DNA from: Bacteroidota bacterium
GTDB lineage: Bacteria; Bacteroidota; Ignavibacteria; UBA10030; UBA8401
Reading direction: 5' to 3'
DNA length: 6,239 nucleotides
NCBI GenBank assembly: GCA_023229405.1
Contig: JALNZH010000224.1
Coordinates: 1-6,239, forward strand
Under the pieces are notes generated by a model that worked only from the letters and a program-made list of their open reading frames with translations, made no database searches and was not told the DNA's origin. Both the position numbers and the translations under genes were made by a program. The first letter of the stretch is position 1. Every line of letters begins with the position of its first letter. Below, piece by piece: positions 1 through 5,546 of this stretch.

Positions 1-381
1 CGCAGTTACTTCAATCGTTTCTGCGAGGACTTCCGAAATGTTCGGCATTTCAATGGCCATAGATGCAACTTTTAACGCTTTTCCCTTCTTGGCGGCGGCG
101 GCGACGGCACGACGAAGTTTTTCTATTGTAAATTTCTGTGAATCGCCGAGACCAATCACGAACAGGCGGGGAGTCTTTTTGTGCTCCGTGTAAATAAGTA
201 CTGTTTCATTTTCTTTACCGGAAAATTCTTTCGATGATACAGCGGAGAGTGCAACAGTTCCGTAACATTCTTTCAGTGCTAAGGATTGTTCGGCGAAGAG
301 TTTTTCATCTTGAAAAACAAACATTGTCACTAGTTCAGACGATATTGTTTTAATAGTCGATTGAAGTGTTGTAATATTCAT
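1..381 (-). CDS. pepA: Leucyl (cytosol) aminopeptidase, M17 family, N-terminal part (cut by left window edge)
   Basis: The 127 codons visible read MNITTLQSTIKTISSELV and on to the left edge without a stop. The segment RLFVIGLGDSQKF followed by TIEKLRRAVAAAAKKGKALK and then VASMAIEMP is the pattern of the M17 N-terminal domain: a beta strand ending in GLG, a lysine/alanine-rich helix, then a strand ending in a proline. In this family that alpha/beta domain precedes the C-terminal dinuclear-metal peptidase domain, which lies outside the window, so catalytic residues cannot be checked. Known M17 enzymes are cytosolic hexamers that release N-terminal residues from peptides. The start at 379-381 is chosen because AGGAG lies five bases before it; the ATG at 383-385 is in another frame and too close to that site. 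The gene follows nrnA by 13 bases and is probably co-transcribed with it. The family call is confident; the exact symbol is less so. Confidence 0.85.
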   Translation of the reverse strand, partial: MNITTLQSTIKTISSELVTMFVFQDEKLFAEQSLALKECYGTVALSAVSSKEFSGKENETVLIYTEHKKTPRLFVIGLGDSQKFTIEKLRRAVAAAAKKGKALKVASMAIEMPNISEVLAETIEVTA

Positions 382-386
382 TCATA

Positions 387-391
387 CTCCT
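387..391 (-). promoter_or_regulatory. Shine-Dalgarno site of pepA
   Basis: AGGAG on the minus strand, with a five-base spacer before the ATG at 379-381. Two ATG codons in different frames follow this site (383-385 and 379-381). Only the second has normal spacing and opens the aminopeptidase frame, so this site decides the start. Confidence 0.75.
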
Positions 392-394
392 GTG

Positions 395-1375
395 TTAAAG
401 TGCTTCTTTGGTCTTTTCGATAACGAGCGCAACGGCATCCAATAATCCGATATTTTTTAATCGCGCACCCGATGCATTTTTATGTCCACCGCCGCCGAAA
501 TGTTTTGCGACACTATTGATGGCGATATCTCCCTTTGAACGGAAACTCACCTTCACGCCGTCCGCCAGTTCTACGAAAACAAGTCCGACCACAACATCCT
601 TTATGGACAAAACATACTGCGTCATATTGTCGACATCGGATTCGTTGGTACCGGTTTCCGCAAACACGGTGCGGGGAAGGGCCATTGATGCGATTTTGCC
701 GTTGTGATGAAGTTCGATCCGTTCCAGCGCTTTGCCCAGCAAGTGCAGTTTGTTGATTTCGCCGCTTTCATAAATGGACTGATAAACGGAATAAGGATCG
801 ACTCCCCGTTTCAAAAGATCGGCGGTAATGGTGTGTGTTTCCGGATCGGTTTTCGGAAATTTAAACGAGCCGGTATCGGTCATAATTCCGGCGTATAACG
901 CCCGGGCGATCGGTTCAGTAATAGCATCGGGATTTTCCGAAGAGAATATTCGATAGAGCAATTCGCTTGCTGCAGGAACGTCCGTATCGATCACATAGAA
1001 ATCTGCGAACGGTTCATGTTCCAGATGGTGATCTATGCAGACTTTAAACGCATTACTTTTCCGGACAGTCTCTGCCATGGCGCTGAACCGTTTCGGCGAA
1101 TTCGTATCAACTACGCAAAAACACTCTGCGTGGAGGATATGATAATCCAAATTTCCATTGTATAAGTGCACAGGAAAGAGGGATGTAAGGAATTTCAGAT
1201 GATCCGGCGTCTCACTTTGATTGATAATGAGGACATCTTTCCCTTTCGCCTTTAAATACAACGCCAGTGCAACTTCGCTTCCGATAGCGTCTGCGTCTGG
1301 ATTGACATGTGTTGTGATGACGAACGATTGTTTGGATCTGAAAATATCGTGGAGTTGAGAGAAATGTTCATTCAT
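395..1375 (-). CDS. nrnA: DHH-family bifunctional oligoribonuclease / pAp phosphatase (NrnA type)
   Basis: A DHH/DHHA1 phosphoesterase of about 326 residues, the usual length for NrnA. Counting from the alternative GTG at 1381, motif I is HVNPDADAIGS (25-35), motif II is the VDT of VDTNSPKR (91-98), motif III is DHH (117-119) and motif IV lies in YAGIMTDTGSFKF (163-175). Together these supply the Asp/His ligands of the two-metal (usually Mn2+) centre. The C-terminal DHHA1 substrate-binding domain ends with HFGGGGHKNASG (294-305), the loop typical of the family. Known NrnA enzymes degrade 2-5 nt RNAs and dephosphorylate 3'-phosphoadenosine 5'-phosphate in the cytosol; some relatives cleave pApA or cyclic dinucleotides, so the precise substrate is inferred. 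The ATG at 1375 is preferred, but an in-frame GTG at 1381 is possible. Neither has a recognisable Shine-Dalgarno site. All key residues are present. pepA follows 13 bases downstream. Confidence 0.92.
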   Translation of the reverse strand: MNEHFSQLHDIFRSKQSFVITTHVNPDADAIGSEVALALYLKAKGKDVLIINQSETPDHLKFLTSLFPVHLYNGNLDYHILHAECFCVVDTNSPKRFSAMAETVRKSNAFKVCIDHHLEHEPFADFYVIDTDVPAASELLYRIFSSENPDAITEPIARALYAGIMTDTGSFKFPKTDPETHTITADLLKRGVDPYSVYQSIYESGEINKLHLLGKALERIELHHNGKIASMALPRTVFAETGTNESDVDNMTQYVLSIKDVVVGLVFVELADGVKVSFRSKGDIAINSVAKHFGGGGHKNASGARLKNIGLLDAVALVIEKTKEAL

Positions 1376-1380
1376 ATACA

Positions 1381-1410
1381 CAAAATACGAAAATTTAACA
1401 GCGCTTCAAA
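1381..1410 (-). promoter_or_regulatory. Candidate Bacteroidota-type promoter of nrnA
   Basis: On the minus strand TTTG (1407-1410) is followed after 19 bases by TATTTTG (1381-1387). This resembles the Bacteroidota -33 TTTG / -7 TAnnTTTG pair, with one T missing from the -7 box. It ends only five bases before the ATG at 1375, so the message would have almost no leader, which would agree with the lack of a Shine-Dalgarno site. The pattern is short and AT-rich and may be chance. Confidence 0.25.
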
Positions 1411-1699
1411 GTAATGTTGTCGACCGTTATGCTTTAAGAACTGATGCGTCTGAAAAATCAAAAATCATAGACAATTCCCTAATTGGCTAGGTGGTCACTT
1501 TGTGACAAGTCTCGAAGTATTCTGCGGGACTCGTCGTTCTCGAATTGAAAGCGGCACATAGGTCTATTTTGTGGGAATGGTATCGGATGGGATTTTTCGG
1601 ATATCTCTTGTAAATAATAATTTCGGCATCACATCAAGTGGTAATTATTATTGCAAATTGCAGATGGGAGATCAATCGGTAATTAATAAAATCACCTTA
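1382..1699. other. Intergenic stretch upstream of nrnA, no gene seen
   Basis: No frame on either strand looks like a protein here, and no tRNA or known RNA fold is recognised. The stretch is AT-rich towards its right end. It holds small symmetrical sequences: GTCAC-TTT-GTGAC at 1494-1506, AATAATAATT (1613-1622) facing AATTATTATT (1643-1652), and TGCAA-A-TTGCA at 1652-1662. These could be operator half-sites or chance. It should contain the nrnA promoter. Confidence 0.6.
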
Positions 1700-1710
1700 G
1701 TTAAATAATC
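1700..1710. repeat. Target-site duplication, left copy
   Basis: GTTAAATAATC directly abuts the left terminal inverted repeat and is repeated exactly at 2119-2129. Eleven bases is within the range described for IS4-type DDE transposases. The intact match suggests a fairly recent insertion. Confidence 0.88.
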
Positions 1711-1728
1711 ATACTTGTCCAAAATAAA
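1711..1728 (+). repeat. Left terminal inverted repeat of the element
   Basis: ATACTTGTCCAAAATAAA pairs with 2101-2118; the only mismatches are at 1714 and 1715. Weaker similarity continues inward (AAGAGAAAAACTTAT on this side against TAGTGACAAAAATTTAT on the other). AATCATAC occurs at 1707-1714 and again at 1727-1734, exactly 20 bases apart, and might be part of a transposase-binding arrangement. Confidence 0.88.
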
Positions 1729-1751
1729 TCATACAAGAGAAAAACTTATTC

Positions 1752-1821
1752 CTTCTTTTCTTGACGGGGTTCCGAAGGAATGCCGACATGGTATAAAGAT
1801 TTGGTCGGCACAAGAAAGAAG
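1752..1821. repeat. Branched inverted-repeat structure inside the element
   Basis: An outer stem pairs 1752-1763 (CTTCTTTTCTTG) with 1811-1821 (CAAGAAAGAAG), with one bulged T. Inside it are two hairpins side by side: TTCC-gaa-GGAA (1770-1780) and the perfect seven-base TGCCGAC (1781-1787) with GTCGGCA (1804-1810). Drawn as one strand this gives a three-way junction. Whether it folds as RNA or extruded DNA is unknown. Confidence 0.55.
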
Positions 1822-1946
1822 CAAAAGAACCCCTTGCAAAATGTAACGCGCACGATGAATACCGTTCGCTCTTGCCCGTAGATGGTAAAAAACACCATCA
1901 AAAGTCCCTTCATGATTTCATGCCCCCCTCTGTATCTCCCCCCTGG

Positions 1947-1978
1947 TAGGAGGAGAAAAAGCTCACTCAATCCTCCTA
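1947..1978. repeat. Purine-rich inverted repeat inside the element
   Basis: TAGGAGGA (1947-1954) and TCCTCCTA (1971-1978) are perfect complements around a 16-base loop. The same left arm can instead pair with the C-rich run just before it (1936-1943 with 1948-1955, six of eight pairs), giving two mutually exclusive hairpins. Confidence 0.5.
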
Positions 1979-2100
1979 AATTTCGCTCCCTGCCACATCT
2001 CATCCAACTCTGTAAGAAATGTAGGGGAGGGCTTACTTTTCTCAACATAACATATCTTCCATAAATCCACCTGTTTTGATAAATTTTTGTCACTAAGGGT

Positions 2101-2118
2101 TTTATTTTGGACAGCTAT
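2101..2118 (-). repeat. Right terminal inverted repeat of the element
   Basis: TTTATTTTGGACAGCTAT on the plus strand. Bases 2101-2113 are the perfect reverse complement of 1716-1728. Confidence 0.88.
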
Positions 2119-2129
2119 GTTAAATAATC
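2119..2129. repeat. Target-site duplication, right copy
   Basis: GTTAAATAATC, identical to 1700-1710 and directly outside the right inverted repeat. Confidence 0.88.
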
Positions 2130-2157
2130 CCAAACAAAAATCAATAAAAAATAGAAC

Positions 2158-2185
2158 AAAAACGCCAGCACTCGCTGGCGTTTTT
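2158..2185 (-). terminator. Intrinsic terminator of the korAB operon
   Basis: A perfect hairpin with a nine-base GC-rich core (AACGCCAGC, loop of four, GCTGGCGTT), extended to 12 pairs by flanking A/T. It lies 27 bases beyond the korB stop. On the minus strand the stem runs into TTTTT, G, TT, a good U-tract. On the plus strand it also ends in seven Ts, so it could work in both directions. Confidence 0.92.
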
Positions 2186-2212
2186 TTATTACTTGATTGG
2201 AAGAGCTATTGC

Positions 2213-3262
2213 TTACTGGATTACCCACGTATCGCCGGAGTTCAGCAATTTTTCCAAAACACCTTTACCGCGTTTGGAGATTGCGGAATCAATCTGTTTC
2301 TCCATTTCGACTTCGTACCGCGGACGGTCGCTTGCAAGGAAGATACCGACAGGACGGGGCAGTTCGGGATTGTACGTCATGTTCGCCAGAATGAAGGCGA
2401 GCGTGCTGTCTTTCTCGTTGTGCACCAGCAGGTCATTAATGGAATGACTCCCATCTTTTAATGAAACCACGACAGGAGAGAATCCATCCAACTTGATTCC
2501 TTTGTCGTTCTCTTTTCCAAAGACCAGCGGTTTACCGTGTTCAAGGAAAACGACGTTATCCGGTTTCGTTTCTTTTTCTGTCAGCGCAAAAAATGCGCCG
2601 TCATTAAAGACGTTGCAGTTTTGATAGATCTCGATGAACGAAGTTCCTTTGTGTTCGGCTGCGCGTTTGATCATTGTCTGCATATGTTTCGGATCCCGGT
2701 CGAGAGAACGGGCGACGAACGTACCGCCTGCGCCAAGCGCAAGAGATGCAGGATTAAACGGCATATCGACAGAACCGTACGGGGTAGATTTGGTGATCTT
2801 TCCCGTTTCGGATGTTGGAGAATACTGGCCTTTTGTTAATCCGTAAATCTGATTATTGAACAACAGAATGTTAACATCCACATTACGGCGCAGGATGTGA
2901 ATCATATGATTCCCGCCGATGGAAAGACCGTCACCGTCTCCGGTAGCGACCCAAACACTCAAGTCGGGTCGGGCGATCTTTAGACCTGAAGCAATCGCTG
3001 TTGCCCGTCCGTGAATGCTGTGAAAACCATACGTGTTCATATAATAAGGGAACCGGCTCGAGCATCCGATACCGGAAATGAAAACGATTTTTTCTTTCGG
3101 AATATTCAGATCCGGCATAACGCGTTGGACTTGTGCGAGAATCGAATAGTCGCCGCATCCGGGACACCATCGAACATCCTGATCGGAGGAGAAATCTTTA
3201 GCTGTATATTTAATAGTTGCTTCCGTTGCTTGATTGGTAACGCTGTTGATGAGAGTGTTCAT
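2213..3262 (-). CDS. korB: 2-oxoglutarate:ferredoxin oxidoreductase, beta subunit (KorB)
   Basis: This 349-residue protein is the thiamine-diphosphate-binding beta subunit. Residues 32-39 (WCPGCGDY) open the TPP domain. GDGDGLSIGGNHMIH (108-122) is the TPP/Mg motif, and NNQIYGLTKGQYSPTS (136-151) continues the cofactor site. Cys33, Cys36, Cys67 (GIGCSS) and Cys216 (YQNCNVFND) match the four ligands of the [4Fe-4S] cluster carried by KorB/PorB-type beta subunits. With KorA it oxidatively decarboxylates 2-oxoglutarate to succinyl-CoA, passing electrons to ferredoxin, or runs in reverse for CO2 fixation. The enzyme is cytosolic and typically oxygen-sensitive. The start overlaps the korA stop in TAATG and has a strong Shine-Dalgarno site. 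A 2-oxoacid of different chain length cannot be fully excluded, but the fused KorA partner and beta length favour 2-oxoglutarate. No ferredoxin gene is next to it. Confidence 0.93.
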   Translation of the reverse strand: MNTLINSVTNQATEATIKYTAKDFSSDQDVRWCPGCGDYSILAQVQRVMPDLNIPKEKIVFISGIGCSSRFPYYMNTYGFHSIHGRATAIASGLKIARPDLSVWVATGDGDGLSIGGNHMIHILRRNVDVNILLFNNQIYGLTKGQYSPTSETGKITKSTPYGSVDMPFNPASLALGAGGTFVARSLDRDPKHMQTMIKRAAEHKGTSFIEIYQNCNVFNDGAFFALTEKETKPDNVVFLEHGKPLVFGKENDKGIKLDGFSPVVVSLKDGSHSINDLLVHNEKDSTLAFILANMTYNPELPRPVGIFLASDRPRYEVEMEKQIDSAISKRGKGVLEKLLNSGDTWVIQ

Positions 3263-5100
3263 TATTGTTTTCCTCCAAGAAGCTCGTCAATTTTTTGTTC
3301 GATTTCGATCGACCGGAACGGTAGACCTTGCACTTTGTTCAAACCGACCGCCGGGATCAAAAATTTATCACGCAGTATTTTAATCAACTGACCGAGATTA
3401 ATTTCCGGCACCAGAACCGTCTTGAATTTTGCTAGTATTTCTCCGATGTTTTTCGGCATGGGGTTAATATACCGTAGATGTAGATGAGAAACAGATTTTC
3501 CTTCCTTCCGTTTCCGCTCTACAGCGGTTTTAATCGTGCCATACGTTCCGCCCCATCCGATAACAAGCACATCACCGCTTTCGTCTCCTTCCACGGTTGC
3601 CAGCGGAATATCGTTGGCGATGCGTTCTACTTTTGCCGCACGCAGTTTGATCATCTTATGATGGTTTTCCGGTTCATAATTAATATTGCCGGTACCGTCT
3701 TGTTTTTCCAGACCGCCGATGCGGTGTTCCAATCCGGGTGTTCCAGGGATGGCCCATTCACGTGACAGTGTAATTTCGTCGCGCAGATACGGCAAATAAT
3801 TTTCCGGGTCAGTTCGGAATTTGACGGAAATATCTTTAAGATCTTTCACTTCGGGAATCAGCCAGGGTTCAGAACCGTTGGCAATGTACCCGTCCGTTAA
3901 CAGTATGACAGGTGTCATAAATTTTAAAGCAATGCGGGAAGCTTCAAATGCTGCATTAAAACAATCGCTCGGAGAGGATGCGGCGATTACGGGAATCGGA
4001 GCTTCACCATTGCGGCCATACACTGCCTGTAGAAGATCGGCTTGTTCTGTTTTCGTCGGCAATCCGGTGCTCGGTCCACCGCGTTGAACATTGATGATCA
4101 CGAGCGGCAGTTCAACCATCACGGCAAGTCCCATCGCTTCGGTTTTCAGTGCAACGCCAGGACCGCTGGTGGTGGTGATGGCAAGCGATCCGCCGAATGA
4201 TGCGCCGATGGCGCTGGTGATTCCGGCGATCTCATCTTCGCATTGGAAGGTCTTCACGCCGAAATTTTTAAAATAGGAAAGTTCGTGAAGGATATCGCTG
4301 GCGGGAGTGATCGGATAAGATCCGAGGAAGAGCGGTAACTTTGCTTTGTCCGCAGCAGCAACGAATCCGAGCGCTGTCGCCTGATTGCCGTTGATGTTCC
4401 GGTATTTTCCTGGCGTCAAGGGAGCCGGCTTTACATCATACTTCACGGCGAAAATATCGGTCGTTTCGGCGTAGTTCCATCCCGCTTTCATCACACGAGT
4501 GTTTGCTTCGATCAGCTCGGGTTTCTTTTCAAATTTTTCTGTGATCCATTGGATTGTGTTGTCAGGAGTACGATTGAACATCCAGTACATCATACCAAGT
4601 GCAAAAAAGTTTTTCGTTTTGTCTACAACCTTCTGGGGAAGGTTCATGTCGGCAAGAGCAAGATTCGTCAACTTGGTGATGTCCACCTGGAAAACCTGGA
4701 ATTTACTCAGCGAACCGTCCGATAACGGACTTTGTGTGTATCCGGCAAGTTTCAGATTCTTATCACCGAACCCGTCGGTGTTTACGATAATAATTCCACC
4801 ATCGATCAGTGAGCGAAGATTTACTTTTAATGATGCCGCATTCATTGCTACCAGTACATCGCAATGGTCGCCGGGAGTGTTGATCTCGGTCGCACCGAAA
4901 TGGATCTGGAATCCGCTGACGCCGTACGTTGTTCCGATTGGTGCACGGATTTCCGCGGGATAATCGGGGAGAGTAGAGAGATCGTTCCCCATTGCGGCAG
5001 AAGTGTTGGTAAACTGGCCGCCCGTCAATTGCATACCGTCGCCGGAATCTCCGGCAAAGCGTATCGTTACTTCATCAAGTGCACGAGTCTCTTTTTCCAT
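3262..5100 (-). CDS. korA: 2-oxoglutarate:ferredoxin oxidoreductase, fused gamma-alpha subunit (KorA)
   Basis: This 612-residue protein (614 if the GTG at 5106 is used) is a gamma-alpha fusion. Residues are numbered from that GTG. The N-terminal gamma domain (about 13-200) starts with RFAGDSGDGMQLTGG (16-30) and includes YGVSGFQIHFG (61-71). The alpha pyrimidine-binding domain (about 240-460) has SYPITPASD (263-271), QCEDEIAG (288-295), TTSGPG (312-317) and QRGGPSTGLPTKTEQADL (341-358), all hallmark segments of 2-oxoglutarate oxidoreductases. A C-terminal domain II (about 510-600) contains DVLVIGWGGTYGT. This length and order match two-subunit KGOR enzymes such as those of Bacteroidota and Mycobacterium. 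ATG 5100 is preferred over GTG 5106; AAGAAAGA upstream is only a weak ribosome site. KorA is the first gene of the korAB unit, downstream of a 446-base gap. No frameshift or missing key segment is seen. Confidence 0.94.
   Translation of the reverse strand: MEKETRALDEVTIRFAGDSGDGMQLTGGQFTNTSAAMGNDLSTLPDYPAEIRAPIGTTYGVSGFQIHFGATEINTPGDHCDVLVAMNAASLKVNLRSLIDGGIIIVNTDGFGDKNLKLAGYTQSPLSDGSLSKFQVFQVDITKLTNLALADMNLPQKVVDKTKNFFALGMMYWMFNRTPDNTIQWITEKFEKKPELIEANTRVMKAGWNYAETTDIFAVKYDVKPAPLTPGKYRNINGNQATALGFVAAADKAKLPLFLGSYPITPASDILHELSYFKNFGVKTFQCEDEIAGITSAIGASFGGSLAITTTSGPGVALKTEAMGLAVMVELPLVIINVQRGGPSTGLPTKTEQADLLQAVYGRNGEAPIPVIAASSPSDCFNAAFEASRIALKFMTPVILLTDGYIANGSEPWLIPEVKDLKDISVKFRTDPENYLPYLRDEITLSREWAIPGTPGLEHRIGGLEKQDGTGNINYEPENHHKMIKLRAAKVERIANDIPLATVEGDESGDVLVIGWGGTYGTIKTAVERKRKEGKSVSHLHLRYINPMPKNIGEILAKFKTVLVPEINLGQLIKILRDKFLIPAVGLNKVQGLPFRSIEIEQKIDELLGGKQ
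3271..3276 (-). promoter_or_regulatory. Shine-Dalgarno site of korB, inside the end of korA
   Basis: GGAGGA lies eight bases before the korB ATG and forms the two Gly codons of KorA's final GGKQ. With the TAATG stop-start overlap it implies coupled translation and near-equal amounts of the two subunits. Confidence 0.85.
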
Positions 5101-5124
5101 AAACACGTCTTTCTTAAAAATGTG

Positions 5125-5153
5125 TCATTCCAACGGCAATCGGGATGGAATGA
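5125..5153. repeat. Inverted repeat in the korA leader
   Basis: TCATTCCA (5125-5132) and TGGAATGA (5146-5153) are perfect complements around a 13-base loop, ending 24 bases before the korA ATG. The wording (TCATTCC ... GGAATGA) resembles dispersed palindromic repeats common in many genomes. It could equally be a hairpin in the korA leader that affects translation or RNA stability. Confidence 0.55.
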
Positions 5154-5338
5154 GGATGAAAAAATTGTTAGTAGTTTTTTTTGAGGTTTGGTCCCTCACC
5201 TTAATGTATGAATTTACCGGATATGGGAGTGACCACAATCTGATACCTACACAAATGCAAAATGTGCGCCAACCGCAAACAAGTTAAAATGCCGAGTTTT
5301 TTCTCCTGTAAATCCTATGAATTTTCACTAATGGGAAA

Positions 5339-5350
5339 TTCAACGTTGAA
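5339..5350. promoter_or_regulatory. 12-base palindrome, possible operator
   Basis: TTCAACGTTGAA is a perfect palindrome about 240 bases upstream of korA. One or two 12-base palindromes are expected by chance in a window this size, so only its position in a regulatory gap makes it notable. No regulator can be named. Confidence 0.25.
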
Positions 5351-5499
5351 AATCTCAAACATATGAAGCTGCTCACATTACTCTATAGTAAGTAACAACA
5401 TCCGATTTTTGAAGAATAATTTGCGGTTAAAATCAGACAAATAAGTCAGCAATTAAAGGTATGCTAATATAGGAGCAGATACAAGATTGGAAATTATGG

Positions 5500-5520
5500 A
5501 CCCGCTCTTTCGAAGCGGGT
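5500..5520 (-). terminator. Terminator-like hairpin behind the histidine kinase gene
   Basis: ACCCGCT (5500-5506) pairs perfectly with AGCGGGT (5514-5520) around a seven-base loop, 26 bases beyond the kinase stop. The stem is GC-rich, but the minus-strand sequence after it (TCCATAATTT) lacks a good U-tract, so termination may be incomplete or factor-aided. It separates the kinase from korA. Confidence 0.5.
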
Positions 5521-5546
5521 TTGTAATGATGTGAAAACTGCAAACG

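Larger units (their letters stand above)
1711..2118. mobile_element. Non-autonomous MITE-like element, 408 bases, no transposase
   Basis: The ends form terminal inverted repeats: the left end reads ATACTTGTCCAAAATAAA (1711-1728), and the reverse complement of the right end (2101-2118) reads ATAGCTGTCCAAAATAAA. They match at 16 of 18 positions with a 13-base perfect core. The element is flanked by an exact 11-base direct repeat (1700-1710 and 2119-2129). No transposase fits inside, so it would have to be moved by a related full-length IS elsewhere; the duplication length points to an IS4-like DDE enzyme, which is inference. The interior holds a branched inverted repeat (1752-1821), GC-rich purine/pyrimidine tracts, a second inverted repeat (1947-1978), and a 115-codon minus-strand frame (1746-2093) without database-like motifs. 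It sits between the korB terminator and nrnA, so it interrupts neither gene but may alter nrnA's upstream region. Confidence 0.88.
5101..5546. other. Intergenic region between the kinase gene and korA
   Basis: No protein-like frame or known RNA gene is recognised. The region should hold the korA promoter on the minus strand. The best sigma70-like pair is TTGTCT (5435-5440) and TATTCT (5413-5418) with a 16-base spacer, which is weak and would give a leader of about 300 bases. No clear Bacteroidota -33/-7 pair was found. Separate entries cover an inverted repeat near korA, a palindrome, and a hairpin behind the kinase gene. Confidence 0.6.

Noticed and set aside
1613..1652. AT-rich 10-base inverted repeat as a terminator
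   Set aside because: The stem has no GC pairs and lies upstream of nrnA, not behind a gene; low-complexity chance is likely.
1382..1745. CRISPR array or tRNA in the gene-poor stretch
   Set aside because: No regularly spaced repeats beyond two copies of an 8-mer, and no cloverleaf-like segment.
1882..2064. Plus-strand 60-codon frame
   Set aside because: It overlaps the same repeat-like interior on the opposite strand, with low-complexity Pro/Leu/Ser content and no ribosome site.
1746..2093. Minus-strand 115-codon frame as a real gene
   Set aside because: It lies wholly inside the mobile element, starts with GTG without a ribosome site, has no recognisable motif, and its sequence is built from repeat-like purine/pyrimidine tracts. 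Kept as a finding, not as a CDS.
2087..2461. Plus-strand 124-codon frame
   Set aside because: It runs through the korB terminator hairpin and then lies antisense to korB; it is a shadow frame.
2931..3170. Second minus-strand frame of 79 codons inside korB
   Set aside because: It is an out-of-frame shadow of a well-supported gene.
5153..5287. Plus-strand short frame starting MRMKKLLVVFFEVW, resembling a small signal peptide or membrane peptide
   Set aside because: The hydrophobic stretch is interrupted by Glu, the rest is polar and motif-free, and the frame stays open upstream into korA antisense. Nothing around it suggests a plus-strand transcript.
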